DNA of 42,655 bases, taken from the NCBI GenBank assembly GCA_937873395.1, contig CALMYH010000094.1, positions 1 to 42,655 on the forward strand, read 5' to 3'. A model generated the notes under the pieces. It did not search any database and had not been told where the DNA came from. It saw only the letters and a program-made list of their open reading frames with translations. Shown here piece by piece: positions 18,561 through 27,098 of this stretch; position 1 is the first letter of the stretch; every line of letters begins with the position of its first letter. A program made the translations under genes and the position numbers. Source of the DNA: an uncultured Burkholderiales bacterium. GTDB lineage: Bacteria > Pseudomonadota > Gammaproteobacteria > Burkholderiales > Burkholderiaceae_C.

Positions 18561-20213
18561 ATGAGTGCCACCCACGAAGTTTTCAACCAGCCCGAGCCGC
18601 TGGTCGATGTGAACCTGTTCGAGGGCAACCGGGCGCTGCAGGACGCGCTGAAGTTCAACGCGCCCACGCTGGTCACCACCCACCTGCAGGCCTTGGGCCA
18701 GCAGGTGGGCAGCGTCGACATGCAGCAGCATGCGCGGCTGGCCAATGTGTTCACGCCGCAGCTCAAGAGCCACAGCCGCTTTGGTCACCGCATCGACCAG
18801 GTCGAGTTCCACCCGAGCTACCACGCGCTGATGATGGCGGCCACCGCCAATGGCTTGCATGGCACGCCGTTCTCCGATGCCGAGCAGGCCAGTGGCACCG
18901 CCCATGTGAACAGAGCCGCGGCCTTCATGCTCTTCACCGAGCTGGAGCCTTCCATCCTGTGCCCCATCTCCATGACCTACGCGGTCACGCCGGCCCTCAA
19001 GGACAACCCGGCCATCTACGCTGACTGGGCGCCGCAGCTGACCAGCCGAGCCTACGACCCGGCGCTGAAGCTCTGGAAGGACAAGCCCGGCGTGACCATG
19101 GGCATGGGCATGACCGAGAAGCAGGGCGGCTCCGACGTGCGCGCCAACACCACGCAGGCCGTACCCGACGGCAGCGATGCCTGGGGCCAGCGCTTCAAGG
19201 TCACCGGCCACAAGTGGTTCTTCTCGGCGCCGATGTGCGACGCCTTCCTGATCCTGGCGCAGACGCCCAGCGGTCTGTCCTGCCTGTTCCTGCCGCGCGT
19301 GCTGCCCGACGGTACCCTCAACGGCCTGTTCATCCAGCGCCTGAAGGACAAGCTGGGCAACAAGGCCAACGCCAGCTCCGAGGTCGAGTTCGTCGGCGCC
19401 ACCGCCTGGCTGGTGGGCGAGGAGGGCCGCGGCGTGCCGCAGATCCTGGCCATGGGCACCATGACGCGGCTGGACTGCGCGCTGGGCACCAGCGCGCTGA
19501 TGCGGCAGGCCCTGTCGATTGCGCTCAACCACACCTCGCAACGCAAGGCCTTCGGGAAGCGGCTCATTGACCAGCCGCTGATGCAAAACGTGCTGGCCGA
19601 CCTGGCGCTGGAGTCCGAGGCGGCCACCGCGCTGGCCTTGCGGCTGGCGCGCAGTTTCGACCGCGCCGCGACCGACGGACACGAGCGTGTCATGCAGCGC
19701 CTGCTCACGCCGGTGGCCAAGTTCTGGATCTGCAAGCGCGGCAGTTACTTTGCCCAGGAAGCGATGGAGTGCCTGGGCGGCAACGGCTATGTGGAAGAGG
19801 GCGGCGAGGGCATCATGGCGCGCATCTACCGAGAGATGCCGGTGAACAGCATCTGGGAAGGCGCGGGCAACATCATGGCGCTGGACCTGCTGCGCGCCCT
19901 GCGCAAGGCCGACGCCGCTGCGGCCCTGGCCCACGAGCTGGCGCCCGCCAAAGGCATGCACCCGGCGCTGGACCACCTGGCCGAGCGGCTGCCGATTCGT
20001 GTGGAAGAGATGGCCACCGAAATGGAAGCCCGCCGCCTGGCGCAGGACGTGGCGCTGGCCGTGCAGGCCGCGCTGCTGGCGCAGACTGCGCCGGCCGCCG
20101 TGTTTGCGGCCTTCTGCGAATCTCGCCTGGCCGGGCACTGGGGCCACAGCTTCGGCTCCCTGGGCTCGGGCGTCGACTTTGCGGCCATCGTGGCGCGCGC
20201 CCAACCCCGTTGA
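18561..20213 (+). CDS. aidB: AidB-family acyl-CoA dehydrogenase
   Basis: A 550-residue flavoprotein closely resembling E. coli AidB. The N-terminal HEVFNQPEPL, the block GMGMTEKQGGSDVRANTT, GHKWFFSAP, KDKLGNKANASSEVEF, CKRG and REMPVNSIWEGAGNIMALD all align with AidB landmarks. Glu433 is the expected acyl-CoA dehydrogenase base position. E. coli AidB has weak isovaleryl-CoA dehydrogenase activity and binds DNA through its C-terminal domain as part of the alkylation response. Here the gene sits in a catabolic cluster with no ada or alkB visible, so a metabolic role is at least as likely. ATG 18561 is preferred over GTG 18558 because of its spacing from GAGGAG. Confidence 0.9.
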   Translation: MSATHEVFNQPEPLVDVNLFEGNRALQDALKFNAPTLVTTHLQALGQQVGSVDMQQHARLANVFTPQLKSHSRFGHRIDQVEFHPSYHALMMAATANGLHGTPFSDAEQASGTAHVNRAAAFMLFTELEPSILCPISMTYAVTPALKDNPAIYADWAPQLTSRAYDPALKLWKDKPGVTMGMGMTEKQGGSDVRANTTQAVPDGSDAWGQRFKVTGHKWFFSAPMCDAFLILAQTPSGLSCLFLPRVLPDGTLNGLFIQRLKDKLGNKANASSEVEFVGATAWLVGEEGRGVPQILAMGTMTRLDCALGTSALMRQALSIALNHTSQRKAFGKRLIDQPLMQNVLADLALESEAATALALRLARSFDRAATDGHERVMQRLLTPVAKFWICKRGSYFAQEAMECLGGNGYVEEGGEGIMARIYREMPVNSIWEGAGNIMALDLLRALRKADAAAALAHELAPAKGMHPALDHLAERLPIRVEEMATEMEARRLAQDVALAVQAALLAQTAPAAVFAAFCESRLAGHWGHSFGSLGSGVDFAAIVARAQPR

Positions 20214-20236
20214 ACCTCGCTCCGGAGCCCAGCACC

Positions 20237-21172
20237 ATGGCCGACCTCATCCTGCACCACTACCCCATGTCGCCCTTTGCCGAGAAGGCGCGGCTGATGC
20301 TGGGTTTCAAGGGTCTGTCGTGGCAGAGCGTGTTCATTCCCAGCGTCATGCCCAAGCCCGACGTGGTGGCGCTGACCGGCGGCTACCGCCGCACGCCGCT
20401 GCTGCAGATCGGCGCCGACATTTACTGCGACACGTCGCTGATTGCGACAGTGCTTGAACACCTGAAGCCGGAGCCAGTTCTTTTTCCGGAGCACCTCAAG
20501 GGCATGGCGCGCATCGTGGCCCAGTGGGCCGACGGTGAGCTTTTCTGGGCCGCCATGGGGTACACGCTCAGTCCCAAGGGCGCGGCGGCCCTGTTTGCCA
20601 ACCAGCCCCCCGAGGCGGCCCAGGCCTTTGCCGCCGACCGCGGCGCCATGCGCACCGGCATGACCAGCTTGCGCCCCGGCGACGCCACCAGTGCCTACCG
20701 CAGCCACCTGCGCCGCCTGGCCCACATGCTGCACGAGCGAGCCTTCCTGCTGGGCGACGCGCCCTGCATCGCCGACTTCGCGGCCTACCACCCGCTGTGG
20801 TTCACGCGGACCATCGTGCCGGGCATGGCCGGCATCCTGGAGGCCACGCCCGGCGTGCTGGCCTGGATGGACCGCATGGCTGCGATCGGCCACGGCAGGC
20901 CGGCCAAGCTCACGTCTACCGAAGCGATTGCCATCGCCGCAGCGGCCGAGCCGGCGCCGCTGCCCAAGGAGGCCTTCCAGGACGACCACGGCATCGCGCT
21001 GGGCAGCCGCGTCACCGTGGCTGCGCAGAGCTTCGGCACCGAGACCACCGAGGGCACACTGGTGGCCGCCACCCGCACCCACTACACCCTCTCGCGCACC
21101 GACGATCGTGCCGGCCACGTGCACGTGCATTTTCCGCGCATCGGCTACGTGCTCAGGGAAGTGCGCGCTTGA
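20237..21172 (+). CDS. glutathione S-transferase-like protein with C-terminal extension
   Basis: A 311-residue cytosolic GST-like protein. The N-terminal thioredoxin-like domain starts LILHHYPMSPFAEKARLML, with Ser12 as the probable glutathione-contacting residue. It contains RRTPLLQIG (cis-Pro) and CDTSLI. An all-helical C-terminal domain follows to about residue 235. About 60 more residues follow (TVAAQSFGTETTEG onward), predicted beta-rich and not part of a normal GST of ~200-230 residues. It starts 23 bp after AidB with a GGAGCCC ribosome site, and its stop overlaps the TTG of the GNAT gene. The substrate is unknown; it could detoxify a reactive intermediate of the pathway. Confidence 0.85.
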   Translation: MADLILHHYPMSPFAEKARLMLGFKGLSWQSVFIPSVMPKPDVVALTGGYRRTPLLQIGADIYCDTSLIATVLEHLKPEPVLFPEHLKGMARIVAQWADGELFWAAMGYTLSPKGAAALFANQPPEAAQAFAADRGAMRTGMTSLRPGDATSAYRSHLRRLAHMLHERAFLLGDAPCIADFAAYHPLWFTRTIVPGMAGILEATPGVLAWMDRMAAIGHGRPAKLTSTEAIAIAAAAEPAPLPKEAFQDDHGIALGSRVTVAAQSFGTETTEGTLVAATRTHYTLSRTDDRAGHVHVHFPRIGYVLREVRA

Positions 21173-21660
21173 TCCCGCCTGAGCTGGCTTCGTTTGTGCC
21201 TGGCCTGCGCTGGCGCTGCCTGCCCTTTGACGCGCTGGACGTGCACACCCTCTACCGCCTGCTGCGCCTGCGATCCGAGGTGTTCGTGGTGGAGCAGAAC
21301 TGCGTGTTCCAGGACATGGACAACGCCGACATGGCCTGCCACCACCTGCTGGGCGAGCAGACCGGTGGCGCCGATGGCGCCCGCCTGCTGGCCTATGCCC
21401 GTCTGGTGCCGGCCGGCCTGAAGTTTCCCGAGGTCAGCATCGGCCGCGTCGTGACCGACCCGGCGACCCGCAGCGCTGGCCTGGGCCACACGCTCATGCA
21501 GGCCGCCGTGCGCGAAGTGCAGCGCCTGTGGGGCCCGCAGCCCATCCGCATCGGTGCCCAGGCGCACCTGGAAGCCTTCTACAACCGGCACGGCTTCGTG
21601 TCGGACGACAAACCCTACATCGAGGACGGCATCCCGCACCTCGAAATGATCAGGAAATGA
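21169..21660 (+). CDS. GNAT acetyltransferase, ElaA family
   Basis: A 163-residue acetyltransferase of the ElaA type. Recognisable blocks are RLRSEVFVVEQNCVFQDMDNAD, LLAYARLVP, VSIGRVVTDPATRSAGLGHTLM (the acetyl-CoA loop, R-x-x-G-L-G) and IRIGAQAHLEAFYNRHGF. No ATG is available. TTG at 21169 overlaps the GST stop and has AGGGAA about 8 bp upstream, so it is preferred to the in-frame GTG at 21196, which has no ribosome site. Function in the cluster is unknown; ElaA-like proteins are often carried as hitch-hiking housekeeping genes. Confidence 0.82.
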   Translation: MIPPELASFVPGLRWRCLPFDALDVHTLYRLLRLRSEVFVVEQNCVFQDMDNADMACHHLLGEQTGGADGARLLAYARLVPAGLKFPEVSIGRVVTDPATRSAGLGHTLMQAAVREVQRLWGPQPIRIGAQAHLEAFYNRHGFVSDDKPYIEDGIPHLEMIRK

Positions 21661-21662
21661 CA

Positions 21663-21733
21663 CCCCCCCTGCGCCGCTGCGCGTCTTCCCCCCAGGGGGA
21701 CCACGCCAGCGGCCCGGCAAAGCCGGTTCCGCG
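21663..21733 (+). repeat. dispersed intergenic multi-hairpin repeat, copy 5
   Basis: Begins only 2 bp after the GNAT stop. It has CCCCCAGGGGG at 21689-21699 and CCGGCAAAGCCGG at 21714-21726, then TTCCGCGG. The 5' block TGCGCCGCTGCGCGTCTT is almost identical to that in copy 2. Confidence 0.75.
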
Positions 21734-21787
21734 GCGTGTGCTGGACGACTCCCCCTCATGAATGACACCCACAAAGGAGACAGACCC

Positions 21788-22693
21788 GTGATTTCAGACT
21801 TCAACGGCAAGACCGCCGTGCTCACCGGCGCCGGCTCCGGCTTCGGCCTGGAGTGCGCCCGCATCGGCGCCAAACTGGGCATGAACCTGGTGCTGGTGGA
21901 TGTGCAGCAGGACGCCCTGGACAAGGCCCAGGCCGAACTCGAAGCCGCTGGCGCCCCGGTGCTGGCCCGCCGGGTCGACGTGTCCAGCGCCGAGCAGATG
22001 GACGCCCTGGCCCAGGCCGTGCAGCAGCGCTTTGGCGCGCCGCACTTTGTCTTCAACAACGCGGGCGTGGGCTCCGGTGGCCTGATCTGGGAAAACTCGG
22101 TCAAGGACTGGGAATGGGTGCTGGGCGTCAACCTCTGGGGCGTGATCCACGGCGTGCGCCTGTTCACCCCCATGATGCTGGCCGCCGCCCAGGCCGACCC
22201 GTCTTACCGGGGCCACATCGTCAACACGGCCAGCATGGCCGGTCTGTTGACCCCGCCCAACATGGGCATCTACAACGTGAGCAAACACGCGGTGGTCAGC
22301 CTGAGCGAGACGCTGTACCAGGACCTCAAGCTGGTGACCGATCAGGTCAGCGCCAGCGTGCTCTGCCCCTACTTCGTGCCCACCGGCATCAGCCAGAGCC
22401 ACCGCAACAAGCCGGCCGCGCTGGCCGACGAGAAGCCCACGCAGAGCCAGATGATCGGCCAGGCCATGAGCGACAAGGCCGTCAGCAGCGGCAAGATCAC
22501 CGCCGCCCAGGTGGCCGAGATGGTGTTCCATGCCATGCAGCGCGAACAGTTCTACATCTACAGCCACCCCAAGGCCCTGGGCAACGCCCAGAGCCGTTTC
22601 GACGCCATCGTCGCCGGCACCAACCCGCCCGACCCCTTTGCCGAGCGGCCGGAGATCGGCGAAGGTTTGCGCAAGGCCTTGCGCGCCGGCTGA
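21788..22693 (+). CDS. SDR-family oxidoreductase (3 of 3)
   Basis: A 301-residue SDR, longer than SDR 1 and 2 because of a C-terminal helix-rich part. It has TGAGSGFG (13-20), NNAGVGSGG, NTASMAG and Tyr162/Lys166 (YNVSK). The LVDVQ segment after the second beta strand favours NAD(H), by inference. The GTG at 21788 is chosen because AAAGGAGA lies 8 bp upstream; an ATG at 21758 would add 10 residues without a good ribosome site. It is the last gene of the catabolic cluster. A 205-bp gap with GC hairpins follows. Confidence 0.87.
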   Translation: MISDFNGKTAVLTGAGSGFGLECARIGAKLGMNLVLVDVQQDALDKAQAELEAAGAPVLARRVDVSSAEQMDALAQAVQQRFGAPHFVFNNAGVGSGGLIWENSVKDWEWVLGVNLWGVIHGVRLFTPMMLAAAQADPSYRGHIVNTASMAGLLTPPNMGIYNVSKHAVVSLSETLYQDLKLVTDQVSASVLCPYFVPTGISQSHRNKPAALADEKPTQSQMIGQAMSDKAVSSGKITAAQVAEMVFHAMQREQFYIYSHPKALGNAQSRFDAIVAGTNPPDPFAERPEIGEGLRKALRAG

Positions 22694-22738
22694 CGCCCGC
22701 AGGCCCGCCATCGGGCGCAGGGCCATCCCCTGTCGGGG
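22694..22738 (+). terminator. GC hairpins at the end of the catabolic cluster
   Basis: CGCCCG (22694-22699) pairs with CGGGCG (22712-22717), and a second small hairpin CCCCTGTCGGGG lies at 22727-22738. There is no T-tract, so intrinsic termination is doubtful. The position directly after the last SDR stop is suggestive. The rest of the gap to 22898 shows no other clear element apart from AGGAG before the next start. Confidence 0.3.
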
Positions 22739-22898
22739 GGAGATTCCGCGCGTCAGGCGGTGCCCCGGCCAGTCTCATCCACCGGGCAGGGGATGAAGGC
22801 TTGCCACTTCTGGCGAACACTGAGGCTGTCCGCACCATGTCGCATGCCGAGTCCGGCAGGGCGGGCCGCTTGTCAGGCTCGGCTTTCAGGAGCGAGCC

Positions 22899-24503
22899 AT
22901 GCCTTTCAGTTTCCCTTTTCCCGAACCCGCCTGGCGCGAACCGTGGCGAGGCTTTCTGGCCCGGCGGTGCGCCCAGCGCATTCTCATCGTCACCGACGCC
23001 TTCGGATCATTCGACCCAGGCAGCGCCATCGGCCTGACCGAACTCATCCGTGTGCTGCAAGGCAATGCCGAGGTCCCCATGGCCATGCCGACGACCATCA
23101 CTCAGGCCTCCACGGCCAGTGGCTTCGATTTTGCCCGCGCGTCGCCGCCGGTCACCACGGCCCACTACGACCAGGTCTGGCTGTTCGGATTCGTTTCGGG
23201 GGCGCCCGGGCTGAGCCCCGCCGAACGCAAGGTGCTGACCCGATTCATGGACGCCGGCGGCGGGGTGTTTGCCACCGGTGACCACAGCAGCATCGGTCAG
23301 GTGCTCTGTGGCGGCCTCCCTCGTGTGCGCAAGATGCGCGAATGGTCTGCGGTTCCCATGAGTGGCCCCAGTCGCATCGACACCGTCAACCATCCGGGGG
23401 TGGACGGCATTGCCAGGGACACGGATCAGGCCGACCACTTCCCGCAGACAACCTACCCGCTGTTGCGTGGCGTTGGCCCCGGCGCCACACCACACCCCTT
23501 GCTGCAAAGCCCGCATGGGGCGATCAATGTGTTGCCCGATCACCCGCACGAAAGCGAGTGTTATGCACCGCGCGGAGCGGATCTCGATGGCAATTACACG
23601 GTGCCGGCTCAGCCGGGGGACCCGGCGCTGAGCATCACCGAATTCCCATTGCTGGCCGGGCAGCGCCACGGGCCCGAGATCGTGGCGATTGCCATGTCGG
23701 CCAGCCTGAATGTGGACAAAGGAGCGGTCAGCCCGCGTTGTTTCGGTGCGATCTCGGCCTACGACGGCCACCTGGTGCAGGTGGGGCGTGTCGTCTGTGA
23801 CGCCACCTGGCACCACTTCGTCAACATGAACCTCAACGGCGCCGGCTATCCTGGCAACGGCTTGCGCGAAGGCATGCCCCTGGCGCCCAATGCGGCCTAC
23901 CTGCAGATACAGCGCTATTTCGCCAACATCGCCGACTGGCTGACGCCACGCACGCGCCGCTGGTGCTTCCTGTTCGACCGCCTGGTCCTCAGCATTTACA
24001 GCTATCCGTTTCTCGAAGAGGTGCTGGCCCTGCCCGACTTGCCCCGTCCTTTGCCGCCCTCGCCGCCCTGGCCCCTGCTGGTGCAGGTGGGCGCGGTGAT
24101 TCGGGACGATTTGCAGCACCGACAGGGACAGGGCGCTTTCAACCGCTTTGGAGACGAGCTCCTGCTGGCCATGGACCTGCCGACGGAGATGTTGCTGCCC
24201 TTGCTTCATGGCGGAGCAGGCGCCGATCAAAGCCCAGACCAGCGGCGCTTGCCTGCGCTGGACCCCGCCGATGCACAGGAGCTGCGTCTGGGCCTGGTGG
24301 GCGGGGTGTTGCTGCGGGCCTGGAGCAGTCTTCCGGCCGATCCGGCGGCCTTGGCCAAGCGGGCCGAGGCGCTGCACAAACAAGGGCCCAAACCCTACCG
24401 CGAAGGACTGGTGCGGGACCTGCGGACCGCCATGGAGGCGTTGCGCACACGGCACGAGTCTCAGGTCAAGGTCCTGGGCGGACTGGCCAAGGTCAAACTC
24501 TGA
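22899..24503 (+). CDS. uncharacterised protein with ThuA/GATase-like N-terminal domain
   Basis: A 534-residue protein I cannot assign to a characterised family. The first ~150 residues look like a flavodoxin/GATase-like alpha-beta fold. RILIVTDAF is a first strand, YDQVWLFGF a strand leading into a loop, and SPAERKVLTRFMDAGGGVFATGDHS resembles the turn of ThuA-like proteins. No GATase nucleophilic Cys is present there; the sequence is GDHSS. A Trp-His-His motif (ATWHHFVNMNL, W304) lies in the middle. The C-terminal ~170 residues are helical and proline-rich at their start. There is no signal peptide or clear membrane segment. The gene has its own AGGAG ribosome site and a terminator after it. 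Confidence 0.75.
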   Translation: MPFSFPFPEPAWREPWRGFLARRCAQRILIVTDAFGSFDPGSAIGLTELIRVLQGNAEVPMAMPTTITQASTASGFDFARASPPVTTAHYDQVWLFGFVSGAPGLSPAERKVLTRFMDAGGGVFATGDHSSIGQVLCGGLPRVRKMREWSAVPMSGPSRIDTVNHPGVDGIARDTDQADHFPQTTYPLLRGVGPGATPHPLLQSPHGAINVLPDHPHESECYAPRGADLDGNYTVPAQPGDPALSITEFPLLAGQRHGPEIVAIAMSASLNVDKGAVSPRCFGAISAYDGHLVQVGRVVCDATWHHFVNMNLNGAGYPGNGLREGMPLAPNAAYLQIQRYFANIADWLTPRTRRWCFLFDRLVLSIYSYPFLEEVLALPDLPRPLPPSPPWPLLVQVGAVIRDDLQHRQGQGAFNRFGDELLLAMDLPTEMLLPLLHGGAGADQSPDQRRLPALDPADAQELRLGLVGGVLLRAWSSLPADPAALAKRAEALHKQGPKPYREGLVRDLRTAMEALRTRHESQVKVLGGLAKVKL

Positions 24504-24570
24504 GCACGCGAGCAGGGCGGGCCTGCCGCTTGCACAGCTGTGGCAAACTTGCCGGCCTTGTGCCGCAACC

Positions 24571-24593
24571 GGCGCCAATGGGCGCCTTTTTTT
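24571..24593 (+). terminator. intrinsic terminator abutting the tex start codon
   Basis: GGCGCC (24571-24576), loop AATG, GGCGCC (24581-24586), then seven T residues (24587-24593). The tex ATG is at 24598, only 4 bp further on. It would terminate the transcript of the upstream orphan gene. It also occupies the place where a ribosome site for tex would be expected. Confidence 0.75.
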
Positions 24594-24597
24594 CGTC

Positions 24598-26958
24598 ATG
24601 CAGAAAATCATCGCGCAGATCGCGCAAGAAATCAGGGTGGAGCCGCGGCAGGTGACGGCCGCCGTGGAGTTGCTGGACGGGGGCGCGACCGTGCCCTTCA
24701 TTGCCCGTTACCGCAAGGAGGTGACCGGCGGGCTGGACGACACCCAGCTGCGGGAGCTGGAGGCCCGGCTGGGTTACCTGCGCGAGCTGGAAGACCGCCG
24801 CGGCGCGGTGCTCAAGGCCATCGACGAGCAGGGCAAGCTGACCGACGCGCTGCGCGCGGCCATTGCCGCTGCGCCGACCAAGCAGGAGCTGGAAGACATC
24901 TACCTGCCGTTCAAGCAGAAGCGCCGCACCAAGGGTCAGATCGCGCGTGAGGCCGGCATCGAACCGCTGGCCGACAAGCTGCTGGCCGACCCCACGCTGG
25001 ACCCGTTGGCCGAGGCGGCGGCCTTCACCCGGCCGGCCGAGGTGCTGGACGATGGCAAACCCGGGCCCGACTTCTCGACCCCGCAGGCCGTGCTGGACGG
25101 CGTGCGCGACATCCTGAGCGAGCGCTGGGCCGAAGACCCGGCGCTGGTGCAGTCGCTGCGCGAATGGCTGTGGGCCGAGGGCCTGCTGCGCAGTTCGCTG
25201 GTGGCGGGCAAGGACGAGAACCACCCCGACGTCGCCAAGTTCCGCGACTACTTCGATTACGACGAACCCATTGGCCGGGTGCCCTCGCACCGGGCCCTGG
25301 CCGTGTTTCGCGGGCGCTCGCTGGAGATCCTGGACGCCAAACTGGTGCAGCCGATCGAGCCCGAGCCGGGCAAACCCTCGCTGGCCGAAGGCCGCATCGC
25401 CGTCCACCTGGGCTGGAGCCACCAGGGCCGCAAGGCCGACGACCTGATCCGCAAGTGCGTGGCCTGGACCTGGCGCGTCAAGCTCAGCCTGTCCACCGAG
25501 CGCGACCTGTTCACCCGCCTGCGCGAGAGCGCCGAGGCGGTGGCCATCAAGGTGTTTGCCGACAACCTGCGCGACCTGTTGCTGGCCGCCCCGGCCGGCC
25601 AGAAGGTGGTGATGGGGCTGGACCCAGGTATCCGCACAGGCGTGAAGGTGGCGGTGGTGGACGCCACCGGCAAGCTGGTCGACACCGCCACCGTCTACCC
25701 GCACGAGCCGCGCCGCGACTGGGAAGGTTCGCTGCACACCCTGGGCCTGCTGTGCCGCAAGCACGGGGTGCAGCTGATCGCCATCGGCAATGGCACGGCC
25801 AGCCGCGAGACCGACAAGCTGGCGGGTGACCTGATCAAGCTGCTGGCCAAGGCCGGCATCGAGGGTGTGCAAAAGGTGGTGGTCAGCGAGGCGGGCGCCT
25901 CGGTCTACTCGGCCAGCGAGTTCGCCGCGCTGGAAATGCCCGATGTGGACGTGAGCCTGCGCGGCGCGGCCTCGATTGCCCGGCGCCTGCAGGACCCGCT
26001 GGCCGAGCTGGTCAAGATCGACCCTAAGAGCATCGGCGTGGGGCAGTACCAGCACGACGTCAACCAGAGCGAGATGGCGCGCACGCTGGATGCGGTGGTC
26101 GAAGACTGTGTGAACGGGGTCGGTGTGGACCTGAACACCGCGAGCGTTCCGCTGCTCTCGCGCGTGTCCGGCCTGTCGGCCAGCGTGGCCAAGGCGGTGG
26201 TGCGCTGGCGTGAGGCCAACGGCGCCTTCCGCAGTCGCCAGCAACTGCTGGATGTGACAGGCCTGGGCGCCAAGACCTTCGAGCAGGCGGCCGGCTTTCT
26301 GCGCATTCGCGGTGGCGACAACCCGCTGGACATGACCGGCGTGCACCCCGAGACCTACCCGGTGGTCGAGCAGATCATCGAGAAGACCGGCCAGCCGGTG
26401 GCGGCGCTGATGGGGCGGGCCGACATGCTCAAGACCCTGCGGCCCGAGCTGTTCGCCAACGAGAAATTCGGTGTGATCACCGTCAAGGACATCCTGGCGG
26501 AACTGGAAAAGCCCGGGCGCGACCCGCGACCCGACTTCCAGGTGGCGCGCTTCAACGAGGGGGTGGAGGACATCGCCGACCTGCGCGAGGGCATGGTGCT
26601 GGAAGGCACGGTGTCCAATGTGGCCCAGTTCGGCGCCTTTGTCGACCTGGGGGTGCACCAGGACGGGCTGGTGCATGTGAGCCAGCTCAGCCACAAGTTC
26701 GTCAACGACGCCCGCGAGGTGGTCAAGACCGGAGACATCGTGAAGGTCAAGGTGCTGGAGGTGGATGCGGCGCGCAAGCGCATCAGCCTGACCATGAAGC
26801 TCGATGCCCCGACCGGACGGCGCGACGCTCCGCGCGAGAACCGCTACGAACCCTCCCGCGGTGGTGCGGGGCGGGGGCAGGGAAGTGGACATCGCCAGCC
26901 CGAGCCAGCCGGTGCCATGGCCTCGGCGTTTGCCAGGCTGCAGGGGCTCAAGCGCTGA
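24598..26958 (+). CDS. tex: Tex-family S1 RNA-binding transcription accessory protein
   Basis: A 786-residue cytosolic nucleic-acid-binding protein of the conserved Tex family, implicated in transcription and stress tolerance. Domain order is complete: Tex N-terminal helical region with VPFIARYRKEVTGGLDD and IYLPFKQKRRTKG; YqgF-like RNase H fold from about 337 (VMGLDPGIRTG); helix-hairpin-helix region near 514-570; S1 domain near 662-735 (VSNVAQFGAFVDLGVHQDGLVHVSQLS). The tail is basic and Gly-rich. The ATG at 24598 matches the family N-terminus, but an intrinsic terminator occupies the leader and no ribosome site is visible. An upstream open frame inside the preceding gene is not similar to Tex. 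Confidence 0.95.
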   Translation: MQKIIAQIAQEIRVEPRQVTAAVELLDGGATVPFIARYRKEVTGGLDDTQLRELEARLGYLRELEDRRGAVLKAIDEQGKLTDALRAAIAAAPTKQELEDIYLPFKQKRRTKGQIAREAGIEPLADKLLADPTLDPLAEAAAFTRPAEVLDDGKPGPDFSTPQAVLDGVRDILSERWAEDPALVQSLREWLWAEGLLRSSLVAGKDENHPDVAKFRDYFDYDEPIGRVPSHRALAVFRGRSLEILDAKLVQPIEPEPGKPSLAEGRIAVHLGWSHQGRKADDLIRKCVAWTWRVKLSLSTERDLFTRLRESAEAVAIKVFADNLRDLLLAAPAGQKVVMGLDPGIRTGVKVAVVDATGKLVDTATVYPHEPRRDWEGSLHTLGLLCRKHGVQLIAIGNGTASRETDKLAGDLIKLLAKAGIEGVQKVVVSEAGASVYSASEFAALEMPDVDVSLRGAASIARRLQDPLAELVKIDPKSIGVGQYQHDVNQSEMARTLDAVVEDCVNGVGVDLNTASVPLLSRVSGLSASVAKAVVRWREANGAFRSRQQLLDVTGLGAKTFEQAAGFLRIRGGDNPLDMTGVHPETYPVVEQIIEKTGQPVAALMGRADMLKTLRPELFANEKFGVITVKDILAELEKPGRDPRPDFQVARFNEGVEDIADLREGMVLEGTVSNVAQFGAFVDLGVHQDGLVHVSQLSHKFVNDAREVVKTGDIVKVKVLEVDAARKRISLTMKLDAPTGRRDAPRENRYEPSRGGAGRGQGSGHRQPEPAGAMASAFARLQGLKR

Positions 26959-26969
26959 AGCCTCGACGG

Positions 26970-26995
26970 CCCGGGTTTCATGGGCTGAAACCGGG
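26970..26995 (+). terminator. hairpin terminator candidate after tex
   Basis: CCCGGGTTTCA (26970-26980) pairs with TGAAACCGGG (26986-26995), with one bulged G and a 5-nt loop. A weak T-rich stretch follows (TCGTTTCGGCGCATTTTT). It lies 11 bp after the tex stop, before the first HDOD gene. Confidence 0.5.
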
Positions 26996-27098
26996 TCGTT
27001 TCGGCGCATTTTTGCACGCTCGGGCGGGCTCAAGTGCAGGTCGGGCGGGTCGATAAAGCGGGGACAGCCCCGAATCGGCCCCAACGTACCTGCCCGTC

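Noticed and set aside
24148-24597. Extended N-terminus for Tex starting inside the upstream orphan gene
   Set aside because: The family N-terminus begins at 24598; the extra 150 residues overlap another gene and contain a terminator sequence.
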